64,000 nt of DNA from Alitta virens (taxonomy: Eukaryota > Annelida > Polychaeta > Phyllodocida > Nereididae). Every line of letters starts with the position of its first letter. The stretch's first letter is position 1. The DNA lies in assembly GCA_932294295.1 (NCBI GenBank), contig OW028584.1, positions 21,421,638 through 21,485,637 of the forward strand, written 5' to 3'. The translations under genes and the position numbers were made by a program. Under the pieces are notes generated by a model. That model made no database searches. It saw only the letters and a program-made list of their open reading frames with translations, and was not told the DNA's origin. This document shows, piece by piece, positions 29,201-42,062 of the stretch.

Positions 29201-32200
29201 AGCATTGAATGTTTCGAATTCTGGGCTAGGAATCGAATCCAGGACTAAGCGAATTAGCTCATTAATGGACCCCCAGACCACCCATTGCAACTGCTGGTGA
29301 AAAATGTCACTAATATTTATCATTTAAATGTTGAGCAATATTTCTCGAACCATATCACTCCCCATAACCCTCTGGGCAATGGTTATTTGCACAAGGAGTA
29401 ATAGAAAGGGTGTAAAGTTACAAAGGAGGAGTTGAGAAAATACAGAAAAAAAGATTTTGATCAAATATGACTTTTGGCATGAGAAAACAATCCCCGCTGC
29501 CTCTGTGCCACACGCAAATAACAGTCTTGCTGAATAGAAAATTTATGAAGTTTAAGAAAAATATGAGAAAAAATATAGGGAGTGCATGGTGTCTCATATT
29601 TCTGGAATATTTGGAAACCAGACACAAATGTTATTATTTTGGGTGGAACGAGCCTTTGATATTGGACATAAAAAATATCAAAATATATTGTGCAGTATGG
29701 TGGGACAGTTGTCTTAACATAACTCATTTGATATTATCATATTTGATCCTCCGTTCTCTTAATTTGCATTCTCTTCTGTTTTCTTTGTTTATCTTATCTC
29801 ATCTCATCTCATCTCATCTCATCTCATCTCATCTCATCTTATCTTATCTTATCTTATCTTATCTTATCTTGTCTTGTCTTGTCTTTCTTGTCTTGCCTGT
29901 CTTATTTTATCTTGTTTTATCTTGTCTTATCTTATCTTGTTTTGTCTTGTCTTGTTTTGTCTTGTCTTATCGTGTCTTGTCTTTCTTGTCTTGTCCATAT
30001 CAAGATATATAGTCAGTTGTCTCGCACCCCCAAAATTTACTGTGCATATATCAGCTCGAACAGGCCACTCCACAATGCAGCTTCCCATCATTACGTCTGC
30101 CCCTACAGCCGGTCATGCAGACTGACTTAAAAGTTTTCAAACAGTGACTTGCAATAATTCGTATATGACTCAAGGAGGACACTTTTAAACTTTTTGGTTC
30201 TGTGATGCGTTATAACTGGTGCAACGTTTTATTCTCAGCCCAATAAAACCCTTATGCAAACACTGAGACTTCTAAGCCACCCTTCGGCGAAGTCTTTAGC
30301 ACCATGCAATACACACGTGTTGTCATGGTTACTGGCATATGTGGGTACACCTCTTTAACACATATTTTTTATTTGTCACCTTGTTTATTTCGCCTAAAAT
30401 GGACAAATGTCACTAACATTTTAATATGAATTCCTTACTAGACCCAAATCGTTGTAATGTTTTATCATCTCATCGTTACATTTACCGTTGACAAAATACA
30501 AGAAAAAATCAGAGAATGTTTGTAATTCTACACCCTTTCTATTTCTCCAAAGCTGTAGTTTCATAATTATCTAATTGGATTTTTTTCTTGTGATCCATCA
30601 AATTTGATCTTTTGGTATATCAGAGATCCACGAATCTCTGGTTATATTTCTTATTCAATGGGCATGCTACCATTTTAGACTTCCGATTCTAATGTTATTC
30701 AAGTACGGTATGATAAACACCAATCTGTTGACATTGTTGTGTGTGCCCTGGGTGATCTCAATGCTTGACCAGGTTACTACAATGTCCAGTTTGTCTTGCT
30801 GATTTTTGTCGTGCTCCTGATATTTCCTCATAATTTTAGGTTTGCATGTCTAAAGGTTATAGATAGATCCTTTCTTGTCATGATCTTCCAAAAGCTTTTG
30901 ACAGTGTTGTTCCATTGGGTTAAAATTGTTGTGCTTTGCGTGTGTGAGTTCCAATTGTCTGCTAGTAAGAAGCAGATTTATTGTCATGCCACAAAAATAC
31001 ACAAAAGAGGGGAATAGAAGTACAGTGTGCCATAAACATCACCACTATAGAGTTTACTACTACTACTACAGTGTGCTGGGTTTTCCAATCACTGGGTCCC
31101 GGGTTCGATTCCCGGTCGAGCCCAAGTTTGATTGCTGTTTCATCCTTCATCTCATTGCCATGGTCCCTGCCTGTCCTAATTAGCCCATCAGGTGCAGAAA
31201 TACAGGATGTAAAGCCCTAATCCACCCTACTACTATTACTATTACTATACTACTACTTCTACTGCTACTACTACTACTACTACTAACTACTACTGCTACT
31301 ACTACTACTTTTTAAAGTATTTGCACCAAAGTGTCATTGACAAAGATGAATTTTGTTGAGGCGTTACCAAAATGGCGTCATTATTCTTGACAGGCTGTCA
31401 AATTCGCACCAAATAATTATGTACACTATGAGCAAAAACATGACACTCCTGTCAAATGCCTCACCCAAGTCAAAAATTTGCCAGGGATAAAAAAGACGTG
31501 GATCAAGTTGTATATGTCATGAACACCTCATACATACTGAGTACATCTAGAATTTATCTTATTTTTTGATTGCATAACTCAATAAAATTTTCTTGCCACA
31601 TATTGGGAGTATAGTTCGATGGCAAAAAAATAGGACATTTTATCCACGTATAGGGACCCCCGAGTAATTTCCAATTCCATGCATGTTCAAGAAAGCATGT
31701 AAGAATTTCAGAAATTATTCCTCCACGATTTTCTTAGATTTTTTGCACCATTCTACGTGAATTTTTGTACGAATGCAGATGACATAAGTAGCTAAGAGGA
31801 ATTTAAATTGTTGGAAAAACACACACGCTCAGAAAAAATATTCTTATTCTGTTTGACGAGTCATGACCCTAAACAGTCTCGCAAGCTTTTTGAGTACCTA
31901 GATATTTTTCCAACATTGTCTTCTGTTTGTTTTGTTGATGGTTACTTCAGTTTACAATTGAATAAGTCGCTCTTAGCATTGAAAACCTAGCGGTATTCTT
32001 CCGTTTAATGGCGAATCACTTCAAAGGCTTGAGTATGGTCTAAAAGTCACGAAAAAACGCCATTCTTGTGCAGTTTTTTCCCCTATTTTTCTAACCGTAT
32101 ATCGAAAATGTGTCTATAAAAAATCTTGCAGCAAATATAAGGATTTTTTCCGCTACTTGGCATTCTATGAATCGAATACTTTGAAAGAATCAAGCATGTG

Positions 32201-35200
32201 TGATATCAAATGCTCCTCTCTCATCTGAGATCATGAATAACTCGGATCGGATGTAAAATTAACCTTTCACGAAGGTTTCATCATTTCAATAGATAAGTGC
32301 TCACATATTCAACACTCAATTGCTTTTGACATTTCAAAGGATTTTTGAAGAAAAGGAGACTTTTTTGCAAATACTCCAAATTGGTTTGTACCACGAATAT
32401 AACTTTATGCCAAGAAAGCATTTCACACTAAACACACTGGGTGAACTTTAGCAAATTACATGGTATCATTCAAATTATTGTTATTGGTCATAAAAGAAAA
32501 GGATGAAAGCTTTAACATGTTAAGATTGCGTGATTTCGTGTCAAGTTCATAATTGTTGTTTTGCAATCTATTTAAATGCATTTACTACGTTTATTACACA
32601 GGAAGGAGAATGATTTATATATTTTTTTAATTCAATATAAGAGACGCACGTTTGAGCAAAAAATGACATAAGTATAGTATATTAATGTATGCATGTCAAA
32701 ATTTTTCGATGTCTTTATATTATTATACCATTTTCAAAAGTTGGTTTTTGGTAGACAACCGGATGGTTTTAATGGTTAATATATTTGCCAGTTCCTTGGC
32801 AGTTCAGAATTCCAACCTTGGTGAATTTTCACTCAAAAGCAGATATAGCTGGGTGGCCTAATGGTTAAGGTATTGACTCGCTATGTCGTTCGGATGAGAC
32901 GTTAAATTGGTGGTCCCTTGTACTCAGTGTCTATGCTGAGGCAAGTAAAAGATCCCACCCATGAGGTAAATATGTAACATGTGTGGATTCCTCCTCTCTC
33001 TCACCCTCATCAATCAACCCTCGATAGCGGCAAGAACTTGCCTTAAGTACTTCCCATACAACCAATTAATCAATTGCTAGCACAATGGCCACTGGTCAGT
33101 TCCTCTGTAGGTCCCAGGTTTGATCCTCGGCCCATGAGCTCTATATCTCAGCTGGATGTCAGTTGCATGAGACATTAATAGAATCTTTTCACTGAGCAAA
33201 ACATAAGTCTTTCTTCTCTTCTCATCACGCATTTTGCTTTTCAGACATAGAAGATCATAACTAACATATTCATTAAAATGAACTAGAAATACTGCTGCTA
33301 GGATGCACTTTGCTTCAGCCCAATCACAAGCAAGAGCGGCAACTTTTTCAGCCAATATAATTGCAGTGTTCTGTCGTAGCCACCTGGTGGAAATATCAAA
33401 AAGCTTGCGCGAAAATCCACTATTTGATGGTGCCTTGCACTCTGTGTCTATGCTGGGGCAAATAAAATACCCCACTCATAGGGGAATGTGTAAAATGGTC
33501 TGTACGTCAGCCCTTTATGTCTCATCATTACGTCTCCCCCTGACAGCTGGCAGTCAGGCCAGCGACTTTGGGAAAATTATTAAATACATAAAAGTAAATG
33601 AGGTCTACACTGATTGAAAATACCTGACTAAGTAATTTCAGTTTTGACATCATCAGTTTAAAAATCATACTTGGTCAACTACTTAAAAAGTATATTAATG
33701 GCAAATTGCATGCAAAGTCAAATGGATAAAATTGTGTATTAAATATGGCCAATTAACTCCATTCATTATAATTTTTTATTTACAAGAATTTTTTACTTAT
33801 AACTGCACAACATTCTACATTTTTAAAATACCTTTACAAGTTTTGCACATGAATCATATCAAAGAGTCCTGCATGATACCATCTCAATGTATACAACATG
33901 TTTATAGAAGACCTAGATCTAATCCATTTTGATTTATTAGTAACAGCACCTGTATTATTTATAATAAATGGATAGTTACCCAATAAAAAGATGATTTGAT
34001 TACAAAATACCATGTTCATATTAAAAATTCCACCAAAGTATTTGACTTTGCTATGACTTGGTTTATAAAGATGTAATAACATGTCACAGTGAACATGCTA
34101 CTCATTAATAAACCAGTGGGATGCTATTATGTAACATGTTATATTAATGGCACCATGTGAGTGAATGCAACCCTGGGGTTTTTGGTATGTTATAATTGGA
34201 ATTTATTTATCTATGAAAGATCTTGTGGTATGTGGTTAGTTGTTTTTTAGCCTATATAATTTCCCCCACGTGACTGAAATAATTGTATGAGAAATAAAGT
34301 GTAATATGGAAAAAACTTAATTTCATTAAAATGAACGTAGACCCAAGTCTTATCAATTCATCAGTACGTCTGCCTTTGACAGCAGAGTAAGTTGACTTAA
34401 CATCAATCCAGACACACAGACAGACAGACAGACAGCCTGGCAGCTGGACAGACAGACAGACACCAGACACACCCCAACCAGTGGCAGCGCAAGGATTTCT
34501 GAAGTGGGTGGCGGGGCACTGAGGGGCAAGGAATCCATTTAGAGGGGGGGGGGCAACTGTGCATAAGTCCCAACACCCAACGGGGGGGGGGGGGGGCAAG
34601 GGCAAGGTGGTCTCTTGGGGGGGGGGGGATTTGCCCTCACTGCCCCCCCCCCCCGTAGCGCCGCAACTGACCCCAAATGATGTCGTAACAGTTACATTGT
34701 ATTTTCAAAGGCATTTAACATTATGTTTACTTTTTCTTGGTCATGTACAATAAGCCAAACTATTTATTACATGCTTACCACTTGATTGATTGATTGATTG
34801 ATTGACTGATTGTCGATTTTTTTTCAGACCCTTGTGACTGTTCACAACAAGTAGAGGGATCGGTGACTTACCAATTTTGCTCTTGCAAAAAGCAATGGGA
34901 AGAAGCCAACACATTTTGTGCAGACAATTTCAATGGCCACCTGGCGAGTATTTACAACGACGACATACAACGCAACCTGGCGGATTTCTTAATACGCCAA
35001 GGGTTCGAAGACACCTGGATAGGCGCGAAAGGAGTGCAAGATGACTGGCATTGGATGACAGGTAAATGAGATCAGGCTAGATAATACCCATGTAATTTTT
35101 TTTTTTAACTTTGTACCTGAAGAAACGAACTTTAAATTCATATAAGTTTTATAATATGTACATATAGGGCCTTCAATTAGGCCTAGATCATATATAGGCC

Positions 35201-38200
35201 TACAGCAAAGTATTTGTGCGTGCTGCGAGAATTTAAAATATGACAACTGTGAAGTTGTTTGAAATGCATATATATATGTATGGCCAATTAGGACATGATA
35301 AGTTCACCCGATATTGCATTAGATTGAATTAATAGCAATCTATCCACTAATATAATCTTGGAAATAATGATGCAAGTATTTTTTAACAAGGCCTGGACCA
35401 TTTACTGAGTCCGTAATCTCCCACGTCTGAGATTTGACACATAACTCTTTTTTTTTAATCATGACATTTGTGAAGCGCCTTTTGTTTATTTAAACAGGCA
35501 CTAAGAGAAAGTTTATCAGGTCCGTGTGACAAATTAACCATCAAATTACTCAAGTACAAATATTGTGAAACAACAAACAGGTCCTCATTTTCTAGACATT
35601 TTCCCACAAAAAGGAGATTAATTTTGACACTAGATATATGGGGTTAACTGTCAACACACATTAATAATACTTCCAATAACACGATATGACAACTGCATGT
35701 CAGATAAACTTGTGAAGTTCCGGGTATGATATCTCTCATGAAAAGTGATGAACTGATAGTTTTCACATCAATGGCATAAATAAACAATATAACTTGTGAT
35801 TATTTAATTTATCAACAAACGCGTAATATGGTCACTCCGTGCGTGTAACAAAAGTTTGTAAACATTTTTCTTCTTTTTTTTTTCTGGTTAAATGATACTT
35901 CCATTCTGAATTGTCGGCCAGAACATTGCGCATGCTCAATGTGACGTCATTTCAGGAATCTTTCAATTTAGAATCTACTCCATTTATAAACTCTTGTGCC
36001 ATAGAGTTTATGTCACAAGTATAATAGACAACATTTCTTTTCACTGTAAGGTCGTTTGGTGATGCAAGCACAGGGTTGCTATAAAGATGACCCCAACAGC
36101 CTTGACCTTCCATATGAGATCAAAGAAGAGCAGGTCGTCACCCCAGAATTCTGCATAAACGGGTGCAGGCAACGGCAATACAAATATGCTGGAGTCCAGG
36201 TAAACTATTAATTTTCAGTTAATGGGAAATCCATTTATCTTATTTTACTTATATTCTTATAATCACTAAAATATAGCAATGTTTTATGGTCTAAAGGTCT
36301 ACCTACCCATTTAACTGGTGTAGATTTATATATACAAAGTTTAACTATTAATTCATGTTCAATTTGGCCAATACCTTAAAGTATGGTGACAGTCCTTAAC
36401 TCCTTATTTTATATGGAAAAAATATGTGCACAGAGCTTTTTTTTTCAGGTATACTGTGGCACCCCATGGAATATTCCAAACCATTAATTACAGTGTATAT
36501 ACTTGGGTTCAGTGATTCTCCGAGGTCTTAAATTTGTTTTTAGAATATTCCTAGGTTCCATTATCCAATCTCATTGAGTTAGTAATGACACTCTTAATTG
36601 GCCTTTTTCCTAATTGGATTAAATTCTGTGTATCTGAGATACAATAGGCCTACAATACAACATGCTTTATGGTTCAAACAATGCAATACAATGCAATACA
36701 ATGCAATACAATGCAATACAATGCAATACACTACAATACACTACAATTGTTACATTGAGGTACTTTTCGTTCTTGCAGGGTGGATACATGTGTTACTGTG
36801 GCAACGAGTTTGGTCGCCATGGACCCACCTCAGACTGCAACACACCATGCTCAGCAAATGTCAATTTGTATTGTGGAGGCTACTCCAAGAATTACATCTA
36901 CAATGTCAATGGTAGGATACTTTATTCGTATAGATCTACTGAGTGACTGTCCAGTATTTGGTTATATTGGACAGGGAAAACTAAAAAATGTATATATATT
37001 GCATAATATTGGACAGAAAATAAAGTTATATTGGACAGAACATTTGTGAAAATTCAATCAAGAGGAATTTAATTGTTGATAAAGCTGAACTTTTCTGACA
37101 TTTTTATTGGAGAACTGGGCCTATATATAGGCTAATAGAGTCTATATACAAGCATTTGTAATAATTTCCATAAAGTATCTTGGTCAGTTTATGGTTAAAA
37201 GCAATACAGAAAACAACAAATGGATTGTATAATAATTTAATTAATGTCCCGGCAAGTTAGGAAGATCTATTAATTAAATAGAAAAAGATGTTCCCACACC
37301 GGGAATCGAACCCGGGCCGCCGGCGTGAAAGGCCGGAATCCTAACCACTAGACCATATGGGACACACGTGACACAGATATTTTCTTTGTATTCGAACCAT
37401 TCCCTTCTATTCGAACGATTTTCATAGATCAAGGATATGTGTATACATTAAAGGACAGTTAAGGACTTGCCAGGCATGGGTGACGGTTCCTTCTTGCAAC
37501 ATGCTTATAGTTCCCGCACTCGACATGCTTCGTTATTTTTGGCCCGCCCAACCTATTTTTAGGTGCTATGGACAACAAAAATCAATAGCGAGGCCAAGCG
37601 TGTGGCGCGCGCAGTTTTACAGCTTCAGCTATTTGGCCTAGCGCCAACAAATTCAACGTTTCACAACCATTGAAATTCAGACTTTATAATATTACATAAT
37701 GATACAACTTATATCTTTTGTCAAAATCCGCTCTTAACGAAGGCCACCCAATAATAGCCGTATTTTACACGGTCTCTGCTTAAGCTCTAGGCATTTGCAG
37801 AGACATTCGACCCAATGAAAATATTTGGAATGTGGTAGATCATGGATTTGATCAAATTATCAGAATATGTAGTTTCATGCTACCAAACAATATTGCTAAA
37901 ATATTATGCCTCAAAGGCCAGCGGTTGCCATGGTCGCCAAAATATTGCTCTCTGTTCACCACGTTTTAAATAATTATGTTGCCATGAGCTGTTTCACCGT
38001 GTCGATCCTATCTCAAGTTAGCATTGTTTTAGCCACAAATTTGTGAACTTGACAGTTGAATATTTATCATTGAGATGCTTCCCTATCGCTGACATTATAA
38101 GAGTCTATTATACGAAAAATGGACTTTAAAAACGCATTATCTCGGGATGTTTTACCCATAGATATAATATCTATGCGTTTTTAAAGTCCATTAGTGTATA

Positions 38201-41200
38201 TCATGGTGCTCTCATGAAACGAAGTTATAAATATTTTGAGAAATTGCGGCGCTGTTTTTAGCATCTTGTAGAAGGTATAAGCCTAGTTCTAGCCAGTCAC
38301 GACTTTATTGTACATTTTATTTAAATACTTTGTCATTTGTCATCTGACTTTCACAACTGACAGTTTTATATGGTTGATTAGAATTTTCTCTGTTCAAACC
38401 CGTGACTGGTAAAATCGCGCCATACATTATTTTGTTCAGAAAATATTGTCTCTTTCAATCAATTTCAAAGACACCATTACCTATGTATTGTCCACAGACA
38501 GATAGTATATTTTTGGCTTTCTTCTGATATATTTGGTTGATTTGTAGGAGTTACATTTGATGAGCGACACCCTTTTTGTTTCATTATTCATTTCATATTT
38601 ATGGTGCGTCAGCAAATGCACCACCTTGCGTTTGTTTTTGGAAGGGTTTACGCGTAATGCTTCCGGTTTGCCATTTTTCTGGCGGTAAATTTGAACTTGC
38701 ATGTTATTCCAATGGGGCTACTTCGGCGGAAGGCTCAAGCATGTATTAAGCATATATGCACTCAAAGTAGATGTCTACGAACCTGTCAGTGAACATTACC
38801 AAACTGTTGTGAAAGCCTTCTGTGTCTTTGGCACTGATTTCTGGGCTAATCTATCCAGTATATTTCTCAAAATCATCATTCTATGTGCACGCTGGCCGCT
38901 CGTTCATGTTCGTGCATTTCCGCCATATTAGTCAAAGCCACAACTAAACGCCAGGGTCCGCCACTGTCTTATGCTGAAGTATACCGTGTCGCCCTCTCGT
39001 GTTAAAATCGCAGCGTGATGCATAGTGTCAATCTGGATTCGTGGACCCCAGGTGACATAGTGTCAGTTTACTAAGGATACAAAAACAAAAGAAAAAAAAA
39101 AGAGAAATTTTCCATGCGTTTATCCTTCTCATGGAAAACGCACGTTGCACATTTGGCCATGTACCAAATAAAAGCCAGCGAAATTGTCTTTAATGTGTTC
39201 ATGTGTTCATATATAATTCTAGGTTCCGCTGTACGTGTATTTGAATGATATTCTATCATTTTGCATCATATTATTTCAGGTTTGGTCCTCAACTACTTCG
39301 GGTTCAGTGAGCCTCAATCAGCGAGAATAGATGACGAAGAATGTCTGGCCATGTCATGCACTGGTGAAAATGGCAACTGGAAGTGGATGTCCCAGAGGTG
39401 CTCCAGAAGATTCAAGTATCTTTGTGAAATTGGTCAGTATTTCTTTAAGTTACAAAATATTTGTTTTTACAAAGTAACAATCAGAGGCCTAACAAATTAT
39501 TCGGCATGCACTTTCTGCATCTACTAAATTTACTCGATTTAAAAAAAAAAAAAATTTCTGTAATAATTACACTCATCCCTACACCGGCATAAATCATGCT
39601 TTTGGGGTTAGTTATATATTCAATAAATAACAAACACTGTCAAAAAGTCTTTGTTAAAACCAGGTTTCATATTATGTGAGTCTGGTGAAAACTGAGAGTG
39701 CCCAACATGCATGAACAGTCTTAAAAAGTCTTAAATTTAATTAGTCTATGTGACCTTAAAAAGTCTTAAAAAATGATGCATTTCAAACAAGAGTCTTACA
39801 ATGTCTAGGTATGCCCATAACATAGTCTTAAATATTGAAAAAGCCTTGAACAGGTCTTAAATTTTGACTTCAAGCAAGTTGCAGCCACCCTGATCCATGA
39901 CATTCTTGATCCAGAGGAGCTGTTCAGTGTCCTAACCATTAGGCCACCCAGCTGTTCAGCTTTCATCTGAAACCAAATGTTCTGTGCCAGGTTATCTATG
40001 TTGTATCGTGATTTCCTTCAAATTAATCATTTTTCTTCCCTATTCCAGACTATGTCAACGGTGCCTGCCCACACCCATCAGCTCAGCTTCAAGTAGCCAA
40101 CACCAACAAATGTATTTTGTACAAATCGTCAAATTTTACGACATGGTTCGAAGCGCGTCTTCGATGTCAACTGGAAGGCGGTAAACTGCTCGAAGATGTT
40201 ACTGAAGATATACACGATGCCCTTCAAGCAAACTTGGGTTGCTGGCAAGAATGGTTTTGGATTGGAGGTAGCAAAGTCAACTACACATGGGCTTCTGGTG
40301 AGTAAATTGTCCCAAGTGTTATCGGTACCATTTGAGGATGTGTGAGCTGTGGCAGATGTAATAATGAGGTGGTAAGGTTGCAAGAACTCTCTTCTGTTTG
40401 CCGCAACGGAAGCAGTACCCAGATAGCATTCCAACTTGTTTCAACGTCGGCGCGATGTCGGCGATGTTAGTACGATGTTGTAACGACAGTGGCCTATATG
40501 GACACGATACTGGGCCGATTTGGAATGATATCTGGGTACCTCTTCCTCAGTCCCAAGACTGATTTAATAATAAAGCAATGTGAGGCCATCACTAGAGGAA
40601 ATACCCAAACCAAACAACAGCCACATGTGAGAGAGGACAATCAAGACTAATCCGGCATAGATCACTATTTAGCTGGGCAAGCATGAGTCTTACAATTAAT
40701 ATATGACCAAACAGCCGATATATTAGAGTAGAACTCGTTATTAAGGCTCTACATAGTGCCTAGAAACACAGAATTGGTTTCGAAACAACCCCTTTTTGTT
40801 GCTTTTTAAACTGGTGTTAAGATTGGGTTTCTATGACTAGCGGTTGCCGAGATATTATATCAGCAATTTAATCTGAAAGTTAGTGCAGAGCTAATTATTG
40901 AAATTCTAAATTCAGTGATCTACTTTTTATACTGACGTCCTGAAGTAGGAGGTGTACATGTACCTTTCTGTTCTTTATAAAAAGTGGTGCCAAGATTGTG
41001 TGTCTACAAATTGCAGTTACCGAGATGTCTGCAATTTACTCAGAATTTTATTAGCTTTCACTTGTACAGAGCTAAATTATTGCAATTGAAAAATCCAGTG
41101 ACCTGATGTAAAACTTTCTTGATGCACTGACATGGTCCTGAGGTAGGAGTTCTACCGTAATAAATCATAATTAATCTCATCCCAGGCCAGAAGATGGTGT

Positions 41201-42031
41201 ACAGCAAATGGGCAACTGCCACCCCAACCAGGAATGGAGACAAGTGCGTTGCCATGAGTTACCGATTGTCATTAGATTATAAGTGGAGCGACCAGGCATG
41301 CAACCAACCTCTGCAGTTCATTTGTCAAAATAGTAGGTGACTTTAATATTCTCTCTTTATTTATTTATTATTACTACAGTCACTACATATTTTGTTTACT
41401 GTTCACTAAACTTTCTAGATACTGATAGTAAATTCAAATCTAAAAAATACTGTTATTTTCGGATGACCTGACATTTTGAATGTAAAACAACTGAATTTCA
41501 AATTTTGGTCACTTTTCACCACTGAAGTTAATTAAAGCATAATTATTGTATAAACTTAAGAGGAATTCACAGAAATAAAATGCCATGAAACATATTTAAT
41601 TCCACACAAAATATGCATGATTATTTAAAATGCATTTTTACAAATTTCAGGAGAATATTTTGCTCCCACTTCTGCTCCAACCTTGAGACCCGGACTTCCA
41701 ACAAGTTTGTGAATTTTTCAATATTTTCATTTAAAACGTTTATTTCTACAAATTTCATTGTTCACATTTATTACTCGTTTGTAAGTTCGATGAATTTTGT
41801 TAAGTTTTGGCGCAAAATTTCAAATCGTAACTTCTAGGAGAGGTGAATTTGACAAGTTTCATTGTTGAGAGAAAGTTAAAATATGTTTCTTAATCACATT
41901 TACCCATGGGTGGGGTTCTCTTACTTGCCTCAGCATAGACACTGAGTACAAGGCAAGCTAATAGGAGATAGACAGATAGACAGATAGATAGATAGATAGA
42001 TACATACATACATACATAGACAAAACTAAAT

Positions 42032-42062
<31 letters not shown>

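Noticed and set aside
29467..30012. 181-codon open frame
   Set aside because: More than half is translated ATCTC/GTCTT satellite; the N-terminal part matches no family and has no splice context.
36678..36746. CRISPR-like regular repeats
   Set aside because: Simple CAATG/CAATA pentamer repeat with no spacers, in an animal intron.
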